Positions 46,001-57,799 of a stretch of 64,000 nucleotides of DNA are shown piece after piece. Below the pieces are notes generated by a model. It had not been told where the DNA came from. It did no database searches and was given only the letters and a program-made list of their open reading frames with translations. Made by a program: the position numbers and the translations under genes. This DNA is from Chinchilla lanigera (Eukaryota > Chordata > Mammalia > Rodentia > Chinchillidae), in the NCBI RefSeq assembly GCF_000276665.1, contig NW_004955423.1:8935568-8999567 (forward strand). The letters run 5' to 3'. Each line of letters starts with the position of its first letter. Position 1 is the stretch's first letter.

Positions 46001-47150
46001 TTAGTTTAACCATAGCTGATAAGTTCACAGATGTTAATCGCATCTGTGATTAACCGATGAAGAAAGCAGGGAAAACTTGATAAAGAAAATTAAGATCACC
46101 ATAATATATTTCACAGAAGTTACCATGGTGTGTTTTGTCCTTGTTTGCTGATTTCTGCACTTCTAGACTGTTCAAAATGTTTGTATATAATCATAAATGC
46201 TAACTGTTTTGAAAAATATAATCTCACTGTGTCAGTTTTATAATTTAAAAGGTATTTAACAGTATGTTACAGACATTTTCAAATTAATACATAGTTACAG
46301 ATAGACCTGCAGTTAATATTTTTGTACCATCTTTCTGACAAGATATTTAAAAATTTATAGTATAAATCCACAAAAGTTTGACTCCTAGATCACTGATTCT
46401 CTTAAAAATAACACCCAAGTACTCTTCAAAATTTACATTTCCTTTAACGGAGTTTGCCTTCTATGCTTGATAAATAAAAATTAAGATAGATTTTTACCAA
46501 CCTGATTGTTAGCAAATTTTTATTGTTAGTAAATAACCAATGGCTTGTTCAGATCCTTTGCCTGTTGTGCTGGGTTGTCTTTTCTGTATTAGTAGTTTGG
46601 AGAAATTCAGCAGGGAAAAGAGTAAACTTATGGCTGCTTAAATATATTGGAGGCTTTCTTTTGCAGTCTGTCTTGTAACTTTTTGAAGTCTTGAATTTTA
46701 GGTTAAGGTCTGTCAGTCATTTTCTTGACTTCTGAATTTTGTCTTATTTTTAGAAAGGCATGCTAAATTATTTTAAAAATGCTATATCCTAGACTTTTAT
46801 CAACAGTATTTTCATGTGTTTAAATTTCATATTATTTGGCATTCAGTTTGAGGGAGGACTCTAACTTTCTAATGGATAGCAACCTGCGGTGGTAACAATT
46901 CATTGGGTAGTTCTTTTTTTGGAAAGACATTAGGAATAGCGAATAAAACAAAACAAGGTTTCTATCAGCAAGCCGGGCAGCCTATTTACCTAGAACTCTC
47001 TAATGCACCTTGGCTAAGCAAGACTTTGATGCATTTTTAATTTAGTTCTTCACATCAATATTCTAGATTTTCTGTTATTTTATTGCTGTAACAGTATCAC
47101 TGTTACTATTATTTGATATTAAAACAAGGAAAAGTTAGAACCTTGTAGTG
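43061..47150 (+). other. MCOLN2 first intron, left part
   Basis: Largely repeat-poor sequence. I recognise no family apart from AT-rich runs. A minus-strand open frame at 44621-44935 with a nearby AATAAA is discussed in the findings. Intron assignment depends on exon 1 lying in the CpG island. Confidence 0.5.
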
Positions 47151-47800
47151 TCTCATCCATTGACTTGTTTGTTTTTTCAAAGGAATATTCACTGAACACC
47201 TGTTATGTGTGAGGCAGTCTGGAGTCTCCGGGGTAGACAGGGAGAAGTAGGACTGGAGCTTCACAAAGCCTTCTGTATGGAAGATCGATAGAGATTTTGA
47301 CACTGAGTATGAAGGAAATTGAGGGAGGTGAGAGGCGGTGATGAGGCCACATGTAATGGAGTGGTCAGGGAGTCCACTCTGAGAAGGTGATGTCTGCGCT
47401 AAGAAGTAAAACGTTAGCAGAGGGAAGCAGATATACAAAGAGCTGGGGAAAGAGCGGGGAGTAGTTGAAACAGCAAGTAGAATTATCCCCCCCATGGGAA
47501 TTTCCAGGGAGGGAATGAAGCCAAGATATATTGAGGAAACAGAAGAGAAAGTGTAGGAAGGAGCAGGCAGGGGTCTTGTAGGCAATCACAGGACATGGTA
47601 AGAGAGTATTTTACATAGGGAAATGATACTTTGAAATTAATTAGTTTTAAAATTTCCCCTCTAGGTATGATCTGGTGGAGCACTGAGAAATCAAGGTACT
47701 TGGACCAGGAAGTCACCATGGGAACAGAGAGAGGGAGATGATCAGAGAGATGATGTGGTTGGAAGGGAAATTGAACAAATTGGAAGAAAGGGAGAAATCA
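47150..47800 (-). repeat. L2 LINE fragment, antisense (part 1)
   Basis: GGAATATTCACTGAACACCTG, TGAGAAGGTGATGTCTGCG, AGAGGGAAGCAGATATACAA and AGGGGTCTTGTAGGCAATC follow the same reversed L2 order as 8270-9950. The minus-strand 158-residue frame here is repeat-derived. Confidence 0.6.
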
Positions 47801-47817
47801 AAACATGAACTTAAAGC

Positions 47818-47998
47818 AGTGGTTTTCATTCTTTGCCACACTTTAGAATCATCAGAAGCTTAGCAAAACCTTGATGCCCAGTTCATATTTCATACCTATT
47901 ATATCAGAGTGTCTAGTAGCTGGAAGCCAAGCATTGAAAAAGTTTAAAGCTTTTCAGGTGATTCTGTTGTGCAGCCTGTGTGGGGAACCACTGCGTGG
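47818..47998. repeat. MER5-like hAT DNA transposon
   Basis: Begins CAGTGGTTTTCATTC and ends GGGGAACCACTG, giving short terminal inverted repeats (CAGTGGTT / AACCACTG). Interior AGAATCATCAGAAGCTTAG is MER5-like. Confidence 0.75.
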
Positions 47999-47999
47999 A

Positions 48000-48840
48000 T
48001 AGTGGGTGTTGTGGTTTGGGGGACAGTGCAAGGGGAACAGTATAATACAGGACACATGTTTTATAAGATTATTTATAATAGTCATCCAAAGAATCACATA
48101 CAAGAGAGTACAGGAAATTTGTCCACACACTAAAGACCAAAGAATCTAGCTGAGGGCCTGGATCCCACAATAATGTCCTACGTGAGTCCAGCTGAAGACC
48201 TGGAGCCCATAACAATGTCTCATGCAGGCCTGTTTCAGGAATCTGTGCTGGGAAGGCCCAAAGGTCAGTGTTGGAATCTAGAAAGTCTGCGCCAGTGGGA
48301 TGAAGGATCTGTGCTAGCAGACAGGGATCTACACTGGAGCCAGGAAGTGATGCTCAAAATAAGAACCAAAGCTCCCCCGAAAAGTACCACAGCCATCTTC
48401 AGTGACGGTGAGGTCCCAGGCTCCTCTGATGATCAGGAAAGCCAAGTTCCCATCAGGAAAACCAATGCGACAAGCTTCTCCAGGAGACTGAGCAGTGGAC
48501 CATCTTCCCCTTTGGAGCCAGGAAGCGATGCTCAGAGTGAGGACCAGAGCTACCCCAAAGTGAACCGAAGCCATTCTCAGGGACAACAAGGTCCCGAGCT
48601 CCTTGGAGGATGAAAACAGACAAGTTCATCAGGAAAGCCAGCATGACAAGCTCCTCCAAGAGAACCAACATCTCCTTACAGTTTCTCTCTGCTCCCAACA
48701 GGCTCCCAGCAGCTTCTACCAGCTCCTAACAGCCTAACTTCTTCTTTTCCAATTCTGCCTCTTATGCTGCTGGCAACAATCCTCAACTGAGTAAACACCC
48801 AGCACCATGTTTACTCAGTTCAGCTGGGTGTTATAAGTTG
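48000..48840. repeat. Unidentified insertion with internal tandem repeats (LTR candidate)
   Basis: Together with the MER5 copy it separates two antisense L2 parts. It contains a 42-base period (units at 48148 and 48190) and a 178-base period (units at 48336 and 48514). Open frames on both strands through it are repeat-borne. Family not recognised. Confidence 0.5.
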
Positions 48841-48889
48841 ACCACCAATTGTCCACCCACAGTGGGTAATGTGTGGATGAATATGTGCA

Positions 48890-49210
48890 GATGGCTGCAT
48901 TGAGAAGAGGGTGGAGGGGCAGGTAGAGGGCGAGGTGGATGGAGCCTCACTCCGAAAGCAGGTTAGATAAAGGAGTCTGTTCTTGAAAGAGATTTGCTGG
49001 AGTTGCTAAATGCAGTCTCCATAAAGAGGAGAGTTGAAGCCACAAGACTGGACACACTCTTCTAGAAGAGAAGACAGAGAGTTGAAGGTGTGTGGCCCAT
49101 GCCCTGCCCCCTAAAGGTCAGATGGAGGAGGAGCCAGAAAAGAGAGGCACCCATGAAGTAAGAGGAAAGCCAGAGGAGTGGAATTTTCTGGAAGCTAAGA
49201 GAAGCAGTTT
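48890..49210 (-). repeat. L2 LINE fragment, antisense (part 2)
   Basis: AAAGGTCAGATGGAGGAGGA, GAGCCAGAAAAGAGAGGCAC, GAGGAAAGCCAGAGGAGTG and TTTTCTGGAAGCTAAGAGAA continue the reversed L2 order after the 47.8-48.8 kb insertion. Confidence 0.6.
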
Positions 49211-49712
49211 CATCAGTTGTATGTAGTGCTGAGTAGAGTTCGTTGGAATCCACAACAGGAGCCGGTTTACTCTGAGAAGTTTCAGGACCAACAGAAATGG
49301 AAAGCTGGCATTTGTTTTAGAGGATCTGAGGCTCAAAGACACTTTGAGGAAGGTATATTGGCTTCCTGTTACTATGTGTATGATTTTTATTTTTCTTTGC
49401 ATTTGGTAACATGACCATGTAGAATGTCTGTTTTCTAAAATGTCACCCATTTTTAAATTCAAGAAGTATATTAAACATAACATTTTTTTCTTCATTCCCA
49501 TCTGTTTTGTAGACCCCTACCCTTTAAGAGAAATTAACTTGGGTCAAGAAGGAACACTGGCCAGGGGGTTGGTAAAATTGGATTTTTGTATTTGGGGGCA
49601 GGTTGCAACCACAAAGTATCGAAGTTACTTCCTGTACAAGATGAGACATCAACAAGTAACCTCTCTGGTGGAGGCTTTCAAACTTCATTGCATACTGGAA
49701 TCACCTGAGGGG

Positions 49713-49798
49713 GCCGGGGATATAGCTCAGTGGCACAGCGCCTGCCAGGCAAGTGTGAGGTCATGAGTTCAATTCCGGGTACCAAAGAAAAAAAAAAA
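49713..49798 (+). repeat. ID-type SINE, plus strand, within a MER5-like element
   Basis: GGCCGGGGATATAGCTCAGT to GAGTTCAATTCCGGGTACC with an A-rich tail. GAATCACC flanks both sides (left near 49698, right near 49830). The interrupted host sequence (CTTTCAAACTTCATTGCATA ... GGTTGAGAATCACTGGTAAC) looks MER5-like. Confidence 0.8.
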
Positions 49799-50049
49799 CA
49801 AACGAAAGAAAACAACCACAAGAAAAACAGAATCACCCTCGGAGTCCTTGTTACTTTCAAGTGGGGTAAGGATCAGGCAAGGGCAAGCCGTGAATAATAG
49901 CACCCTGTGCTGGTTTGCTTATTTGCCCACAAGTTGCTATTGCTGAAATAGTGTGTGCAGTTTGCAGGGGCAAAGATCAAGAGCGTTCTTCATGTTCTCA
50001 CATGGGTTTTATGATCCCAAGAAGGTTGAGAATCACTGGTAACTTGTTT

Positions 50050-52748
50050 CCTTTCTTTTAAAACTTTGGATGTCTCTAGACTGTTGGTGTCCTTGGTTTG
50101 ATAAAGCTGACATTGCTTTTGGTCATGTGATAGCCTTAAACCCAGCTGATATCACATGGTCCTGAATATCTGGGGGAAGACCAAGTTTTCTTAAATACTG
50201 GTGGTAGCTTTGATTTACTTCCTCCTGTCTATTCGCTGCAGTACTTACCTCAGGCTTCTTGCTAAACCCACTTTAGTTTTCCATTCCAGAATCTCTACGT
50301 TTTATTGAACCCACTGCAGGGGTAACTTTCCATTTGATTCCAGATCTTGTTTCCGTGTTTACAAATACTAGTTTTCTTTGATATTTTGGTCTTCAACAGT
50401 GCTATTTATTAAGGTCATAAAAATCCAGACCACGCATTTCCTATAGCTTAATGAAGCAAATAGTTAATAAAATTTAAGATTGCTTTTATTTCTTTTGTGC
50501 AACTTCAGTTCTATGGCTGTCCTGGAATTGATAGGTCGGTGTAATTTAGACCTTCTTTGGTTTATGTCGCCTAATTGGACTTACGTTGTCACTTTTACTT
50601 CTCCTAACTTATGTTTAAACAATTTTTTTTCTGAACTTGTCGGTGATTTTCATCATTTGTGATGGGCTTGCGGTATTTCTCCTGTCCACTGACTGAATTC
50701 TTATTCATGGAGTGGTGATTGCAGCTTTTGAACTTCTTCTGTTAAGGACACCAAGCTGGTGCTTGGCATCAGAAGGTCTTAGAAAAGTGTGTTAAAGGCG
50801 TAAATGTTTGGTAGTATGATACTCTCTTGTTAATACGGCCTTTTAAAATTTTTCTATCTTCTTTGTGTCATCCTTTCAGCACCACTTTATTTTTGTCATA
50901 GCAATAAGATATCTGCGTATGTGAGTCTATTTAATGCCCTTCCTCCACCAGGGAACTAAGATAAACCTACCAGTTAGGAAAAAGGGGGCAATAAGAGGCC
51001 CTCAGAGTTTAGAAAACTTTTACATTCTTATTGAGATACCAGAATTTTTGTACCAAAATATCATTACCCATTCTTTCCAAATTCAGATGTTCTTTAAACC
51101 TAAGTTAGACTTAGGAAAAAAACAGCTAATGCATCATGCATCTTTATTATTTACATCAATTATTTTTTTCTATATTTCTGTCATCTTTATCATTTGGTCA
51201 CCTGCAGCTCATACTATCTTAGGTCTTGTCATCTGATCCCTATACTGGAAGGGATGGTCATTAGTATTTTAATCTTTCACAATGTTAGAAGGATTGCAAG
51301 TGCTTGTAAACTACATAAGTGAAATAATTCTGGAAGCATACTGTAGTAAAATAATGTGGTAGAATGAGTGATCTCGACATTCATTACTTGCTACTTTTCT
51401 TGCCTTTATTTTATTTAATTTTATTTTTTTGCCTGAAACCTATTAATAACATTTGTTAGTGTAATGTTAACATCAGTTTCTATTTCCTGAACACTGAATG
51501 GCCACATACAATAGTTGAAGGAATCCCCAGCTGGATTCCTTGGAAACTTCTTGAAGCAATTGGGCTGCAAAAGTCACTTCCTGTTCCTGGGTCCCCAGTG
51601 CATATTTCCATAGCTCTTGATGCATTTTATTGTACTGTTATCTATTCATACCTCTGCTTTCAGGGGACCAGCTCCTGGGAGGTAGGGAGATGTCTCCAGC
51701 AGACCTTGGCTGTCAAGCTGTTCACTAAGTATTTGATCAAATGTTCTGTGATTTCATCACTGTTCTGGTAAAAGCGACCTCTTTTTTTAGCTCAGCATTT
51801 CTCATACAGAGGCCACGTGTGTGTAGTGGGAGATAGAGTGGCCCCACGGCCTTTCCGTCAGGGCCTTGAGAATTCACACACACATTTTTGTTTGCTCTTT
51901 GCATTTTATTACATGAAAAGCATATTTGAATCATCAGGATGAATCCCTGGCTCACTAACGATGGTGGTCTCTGCACTTAGTATGACTCAGAATACGACCA
52001 CGAGGGTTCTAACAGGTGCGCTTGCAGGCTCTGAAGTTCGTGTTAAGATGCCACCTTCTTCTTGGAAATGGGACGCCCAGTGCTGCTAGTCAGGTGCTCC
52101 CTGTGTACTTCCTGTGTGCTATGCCTGGTGGGTTTCCCCTTATCTCTTCACACCCTCCCCGGAGTCAGAGCTCTATGTCCATAATGACACAGCACCCACT
52201 GAGCTACTTGCTAGGGGTGCCTTCCCAAGCAGTCTCTCCTACTGGACACTCAGCCTGGGACTTTCAGGGAACCTCTACAGCTTAAGGCTCACAAAATAAG
52301 CTAAGTCAGTCAGATTGATGCAAGAGGTGACTCTAGCAGGCTCAGGGCAGACACGTTTGTAGTCTTGTCCTTTTGAAGTGAGAACCACTGAAGAGGCTTC
52401 TGTGTGGTGTTTTCTAAGATATGAAAGGCAACTGCAGTTGAACCCACGTAGGTTCAGTGTGAGCTTGCTGTAATACGGTTTGAAACGAGGTCTTGGCATG
52501 CTGTCTGGCTTGCCTAGGTGTGAGGTGCAAATAGCTAGCTAAGGGCTATCATTTCCCAGAATGGGTCTACTTTTTAACTTCCTCTTCCCTTAGAGGATTT
52601 GGCTCACTAACGATGGTGGTCTAACAGGTGCGCTTGCAGAGGACCAGAAGACCCTCCTGTCCAGCAGGAGAGACTGCTTGGGTCTGCGCTTGCAGACCCT
52701 CAGAGGACCAGACACTCTGGTCTTCTGAGTAGTCCTATAAGTTTTGAG
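50050..52748 (+). other. MCOLN2 first intron, middle part
   Basis: No repeat family or exon recognised from 50050 to 51940. At 51949-52700 there are short dispersed direct duplications (see findings). Confidence 0.45.
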
Positions 52749-52765
52749 TTGGGCAGTTTCCTTCT

Positions 52766-52867
52766 CTGTCTCCCCTCCCCTCCCTCCCCTCTTCTCCTCT
52801 CCCCTCCTCTCCTCTCCCCTCCCCTCCCTTCCCCTCCCCTCCCTTCCCCTCCCCTACTCTCTTCTTT
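52766..52867. repeat. CT-rich pyrimidine repeat
   Basis: Imperfect CCCCT/CCTCT repeats (TCCCCTCCCCTCCCTTCCCC and similar), ending at a B1 SINE tail. Confidence 0.9.
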
Positions 52868-52872
52868 TCTCT

Positions 52873-52982
52873 TTTTGACAGGGTCTCACTATGGAGCCCA
52901 GGCTGGCCTTGAACTCACAGTGATCCTCCTGCCTCAGCCTTCCAAGTGCTGGGATTACAGGGGTGCACCACCATGCTTGGGC
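52873..52982 (-). repeat. B1-type SINE without the internal duplication, minus strand
   Basis: CTTTTTGACAGGGTCTCACT to CACCACCATGCTTGGG. Only one copy of the block GGCTGGCCTTGAACTCACAG is present, unlike most B1 copies here. The adjoining pyrimidine tract may derive from its tail. Confidence 0.8.
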
Positions 52983-52999
52983 AGGACAGGCAGTTTCAA

Positions 53000-55069
53000 G
53001 GCTGGTTATTTTCCTGAAAGGGCAGCCCTTTGGCACAGCCATCTGGATGTGAGGAAGGTGTTCTGTCGGGTCCTGGGTGGACTTTGGCTACAGTCTTGGT
53101 TCTCTGTTCCCTTTCTGGATACCACAAAGCCAAAGTCCAAGACAGTGTGAGTGGCAGTCAGCTCTTCTCAGGGTGCCCCTGAGATTGGTCTGGGAGTTCT
53201 GCTTTCTTAACTTTGTAGTCGTTTAAAGGTTCTTCTAGCTTCTCCCAGGAAACATATTTTATCTACTTTTATTTTTCCTTCTTCTTTCCCTTTCTCCCTT
53301 TCTTCTCTCTTTTTTCCTCCTTCTCTTTTTTCCCCTATATTCTTCCCTCTCCTTTCTAGTAGAATAGTTCTGATTTATCTAGCTCACTAATTCTGAAAAA
53401 AAAAAAAAAAAAAAAGGAGATCTAAAAATCAACTGAGAAATAGAAAGGCATTATTAGTTGGGTGTTAACATTTAAACAACCATTCCCTTTTGGGTTTCTT
53501 TTAAGCTTGTTAGTCAAGATAGATAACAGATTATAAATCAGTAAAAAATATGTTATTTAGATATTTCCAGTAAAAAATCCCCCAGAATAACCTTCAGTGA
53601 TAAAAACATTCCAAGAAATGAGTAACTTGAATGATGACCTAACCTATTAGAATTTATTCATTAAACTTAATGTCAAGACACTGCTGCTGGTGAGAAACAA
53701 GAACCTAACTCAGATTAGCTTAAGCTCAAAAAGTATTTAGGGGCTTAAATTGATAGAGTGAATAGCTGCCAGTACAGTTGTGTCCAGGAACTCAATACTG
53801 TTATTAGACTCGGTGGCTATCTCTCGTCTGACTTTCTCTGCTAGCTTCAGTCTCTATCAAGCTCTCCTCTGGCAGCGAGATGGCTTCTAGGAGCTCCAGA
53901 TTCATGTTCTGTGCCTGACGTCTGCGATCGTCAAACTTTGAGTGTTCATTCAACAGTAACCTTGGACACAGTATTCCTAGTGTGTGCACATTTATTTATA
54001 AATGATTGTACAACACTATTATATATTTTATATATGATGTGACCTATGTATTATGTTACATGCATATTCCATAAGTTTCATGAATTATTATATATGTAAA
54101 GCCTGTGCTATGTTAATTACTAGTGGAATTCAGGGGTTTTGTTTTAAAGATGGAGACTGAATAGAAGTACTAATGTTTTCTGTATATTTTTGGCATGTCC
54201 CATGTTGGGGACCACTTAGTGGAAAGTCCAGACATGTCCCACCAGTTTTAGCTCCAGTCCTGTGACCACTTCTCATGACCCACCTTGAATCCTGAGACCA
54301 GAGTCCCTGAAATAGAAAAAACAAAATTTTACTAATATTGAGTGCCAGATTCTGATTAGAAAAATGATGTTTTAACTTTTGGAAGCCACTTATGTTCTGG
54401 AACCTTATAATAATTGACATTTTATCCATACCAGGTGGGGTCATGATCTTTATCTCCGTACAGAGTTATATAGTAAATATTTTCTACTTTTAGAGCAATT
54501 TAATTACTTTAGTCTATACTAAAGCTCTAATATTTTATACCTGACATATCATGAAAGTGACTTATCTAGTTTTTCTCCATACACACAGATATCACATTCA
54601 CAAACACATTCACAAACACATCCAGACACTGTTACATATCCATACTCTTATTCACTCAATCTTATATTCATGTAATTTCTCTCTCTTTTTCTGTTTTATA
54701 TGTCTGTCTCCTATTTGTCTGCCTCTGTCTCTGTCTCTCTCTTTCTCTTTCTCTTTCTGTCCAAACTACACTTTCTTATAATACTCTAGTGACAAGAGAA
54801 TGGTGTATGTTAAGATGTAGGAATTAACAAGTTTTACAAAATAAAGTTGTCATTTCCAAGAATGGCCATTTTAAACAAGATGGGTGGGTATGTGGAAAGA
54901 CAGGCGATAGAGGACCCGGAATACTCCTCAGATTTCAGAAGAACAGGAGCTCACTGGCTGGAGAGAGCTGTGTTTGTATGACAAGCAGAGCATGTGGCCA
55001 GAAAATGGTGTGCAGGAGCTTTCTGAGGGAAGGCCTTCAGAGTATTTAAAAATTGATCTTCTGTGGCAG
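53000..55069 (+). other. MCOLN2 first intron, right part
   Basis: Pyrimidine-rich stretch at 53270-53350, A-run at 53397-53415, otherwise unassigned AT-rich sequence with a CT-rich run near 54720-54760. No exon recognised. Confidence 0.45.
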
Positions 55070-55229
55070 AAACACAATGGCACAACTTGATTCTGAAGTG
55101 AAAGAAGAATGTTTGAGAGAAGACTTGAAGTTTTACTTCATGAACCCCTGTGAGAAATACCGGGCCAGGCAGCAGATTCCATGGAAACTGGGTTTGCAGA
55201 TTTTGAAGGTGCTCATGGTCACCACACAG
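55070..55229 (+). CDS. MCOLN2: Mucolipin-2 (TRPML2), first visible coding exon
   Basis: The acceptor is CTTCTGTGGCAG (55069/55070) and the donor CACACAG|GTAACT. ATG at 55077 opens 51 codons: MAQLDSEVKEECLREDLKFY, then the FMNPCEKYRAR and PWKLGLQILK segments with the start of S1. Known role: TRPML2 is an endolysosomal cation channel, prominent in immune cells. It parallels the MCOLN3 exon at 1786-2021, ending in the same phase after a Gln codon. The frame stays open upstream of this ATG to the acceptor (R-N-T-M). It is therefore compatible both with a long form started in an upstream exon and with the short form starting here that has been described in mouse. I cannot tell which is used. Confidence 0.96.
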
Positions 55230-55856
55230 GTAACTCAGACGATTGCTTTGCCTTTATCTTCAGATGAAACTGTTTTTGTGTCTTCTGTACTTTTGAACTG
55301 AAGAGTCCATACTTAACGTTCATAAAACTATAAAATTATGTTGGCCGAGAGACAGCTGGGAGGCTGAAGTTCGGTTTAGAAGATGAGCTTGTTTCAGTCA
55401 GAGATTATAGAGTCACCTCTCTGCAGCTGATCTGCAGTTTATAAATACTACATACTGCAGGTCAGTCCTGAGGGGACTTTCTATATCTATGTGAGGCCCA
55501 CAGGCTGGCCAAGGTTGTCAGCCCCAAGTGATTTCTGTTGTTGAAATCCCTCATCCTTCTTCAAACACATCTTATTCAAATATGGTTTTGAAGTGAGAAT
55601 TTTTTGTCTTCCTACTTATGGACTACTAAGTATCCTTTTTATCAGTTGCCATAGTTTCTAAAGAAATGCTAATCCTTGGACATTATCAGAAGTGTAAACT
55701 TATACTGTTGAGCAGTTTATCCCCAGGGTCAAAAGAGCCATCAGAGTTGTCCTTTAGCTTTTGAGCCTCTGCTACTGAGCCGCAAGTAGGGGGAGAGCCT
55801 TTCTGCAGATACCTGCATTTGAAACTTGGACCATTTTAAAGATAGTCCTTGGACCG

Positions 55857-55937
55857 GGTATGTAGCTCAGTGGTAGAGCACTTGCCTGGCATGTATGGAG
55901 CTCTGCACTTAATCCCCAGCACCACAAAACAAAAAAA
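55857..55937 (+). repeat. ID-type SINE, plus strand
   Basis: GGACCGGGTATGTAGCTCAG, TGGTAGAGCACTTGCCTGGC and TTAATCCCCAGCACCAC with an A-rich tail, in MCOLN2 intron 2. Confidence 0.85.
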
Positions 55938-56529
55938 GATAAACATTTTAACAGTCCTGATTTGAGATACTGGGCTGTGTGGTCAGATAATCATTCTGAT
56001 ATCAATACAAAGTTATAATGAACGTGAAATAGATCACTACATATTTCTGGAAATTAGAGGAAGTCCCTGCTATAACTGAAGCTGTATCTTTATTCTGTGT
56101 TCATAAAGAGATCTTTCCTTTGTGTGCCAGGTCCTCCCAGCTTATTCAGCTTTAGGGAAAGCCAGTTACTCAGAAGAAACAAGGCTAACCTGCAGGACAC
56201 TGTGAAAAGTGATGCTTTTCATTCTTGGTCCAGCAGTTTTAGTTCTGGCAACAACCTACAAGATAGTTGCATTGTTAGTATTAGAAGTATTAGAAGAGGA
56301 CATTATAAAAAACAATGTCCTCTTCTGTCATTTGGTTAATTTTAATTGTCTTTCAATTTCCTAGCTTGCTAAGCCAGCCTCCATCTTGATTTTTGAACTA
56401 GTACTGTTACCAAAATTCTATCTCACACAGGTGTCAAATATTATTGCCATCTTCCACTCACTTTTCTTTATCCCGATACCTACAAATTACCATTGATTTT
56501 TTTTTTTAAAACAAAAGTGCATCTATTCA

Positions 56530-56880
56530 TGTTTTGTTTTGTTTTGAGACAGGATCTTGCCATGTTGCTCAGGTTGATCTGGAACTCTTGAGCTCAAGCC
56601 GTTCTTTTGCCTCAGTTTCTCAAGTAGCTGGGTTTACTGTGTGTGCATGTGTGTATGTGTGTGTGTACATGTGTGCTTGTTTATTTTGTTTCATGGTACT
56701 GGGGAGCGAACTCAGGTCCTTCACACTGAGCTATATATTCAGCCCTTTTTTATTTTTAAGCTTTTGGGACAGAGCCTCACTAAGTCACTAAATTGCCCAG
56801 GCTGGGCTTGAACTTGTGACTCTTTGGCCTTAGCCTCCCAACATGTTGGGATGACGGGTTTGTGCCACCACACCAGCTCT
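56530..56880 (-). repeat. 7SL SINE fragment plus B1+ID composite, minus strand
   Basis: 56530-56640: TTTTGAGACAGGATCTTGCC to TCAAGTAGCTGGG, reversed 7SL body. A (TG)-rich spacer follows. 56695-56880: reversed ID half (GGTACTGGGGAGCGAACTCA), then reversed 7SL half (GGGACAGAGCCTCACTAAGT to GCCACCACACCAGCTC). Confidence 0.7.
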
Positions 56881-56989
56881 ATTTGGTTTTTTGATACTCC
56901 CTACCTTATTTCTAACATAGACTTTGAATCCCAAGTATACATGGATAATCCGACTTGCTGAGCACTGAGTCAGGAATACAGCTGTGAGG

Positions 56990-57260
56990 ACATTACACTG
57001 CCACCAACCTCCAACACTTAGCCTAGTGTTTGCCATGTGCCAGACACAGTGAGCATTTTGTGCGTGTTAATTCATTTCATTCTTTCTGCAACCCTGTGAG
57101 GTAGATTCAGTTATAATCCGATTTTCACAGACAGGAAACGGGAGCAAAAAGAGTTAAGGAGCGTGCTTACAGCCATTCAGTTAGTGAGTGAGTTAGAGAC
57201 AGGATTGAGCTCTGTCTGGCTCTGGAGTCTGCACCCTTTTCTCATGCTGGTGTCTGTCCT
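56990..57260. repeat. MIR element
   Basis: TTGCCATGTGCCAGACACAG, TGCAACCCTGTGAGGTAGAT, TTTCACAGACAGGAAACGGG and CAGTTAGTGAGTGAGTTAGA follow the MIR order. Confidence 0.75.
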
Positions 57261-57379
57261 CGATGTGGGTTCTCTCCCCAGAGTTTGTGGTCGGAATACA
57301 GATAAGTCACCTACTCTAAGCCACATCTACCTTCATCTCATGTTACCTTTCTTACCCCCCACCACCAGTCCATTTTAGT

Positions 57380-57720
57380 GCTAAAATCACATTAGTTTTC
57401 CTCAGCGTAGCTTTCACCCCTGCTCAGAAATTTCTGCAGAACCCATCTTTCCCCCAGAAGAAAACTTTGACTCTATGGCCTGGAATCCACAGATTTCACA
57501 ATCTCGTTCAACTTGTCTTTCCAACAAATTTTCATCTACTGTTTCCTTCCCTAATGCCAGCCAGTCAGACCATCCTTCGCCATTCCCAGGCATGCCCTGT
57601 CTGTCCGGCCGAGCCTACTGACTTTGCAGGTGCTGTTCGAAGTCCCCTATCCACAGCATCCTGTCCTGACCTCTGCTTGTGGTTTTCTTGAATACTCTTT
57701 GCTGCTACATCACTAATTTT
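57380..57720 (+). repeat. L2 LINE fragment, sense
   Basis: ACTCTATGGCCTGGAATCCA, TTTCACAATCTCGTTCAACTT and CATTCCCAGGCATGCCCTGT resemble the L2 3' half. Confidence 0.55.
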
Positions 57721-57799
57721 ACTTTTAACAATAAGGTATTTCTGGGAACCTGGGAACGTATAATTTGCTTTCTGTATGGATATAGCTGTCTCCACTAAT

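Noticed and set aside
47109..47585. 158-codon minus-strand frame
   Set aside because: It is the strand opposite an antisense L2 fragment and reads as Ser/Pro-rich repeat translation.
49713..49798. tRNA-like sequences (here, 16501, 25883, 55857 and others) as tRNA genes
   Set aside because: They have A- and B-box motifs but also A-rich tails and, in several cases, target-site duplications, and recur many times: ID-type SINEs, not tRNA genes.
55053..55076. Start of MCOLN2 at an upstream non-ATG codon
   Set aside because: This part precedes the acceptor at 55069 and is intron. ATG at 55077 is the first coding start in the exon.
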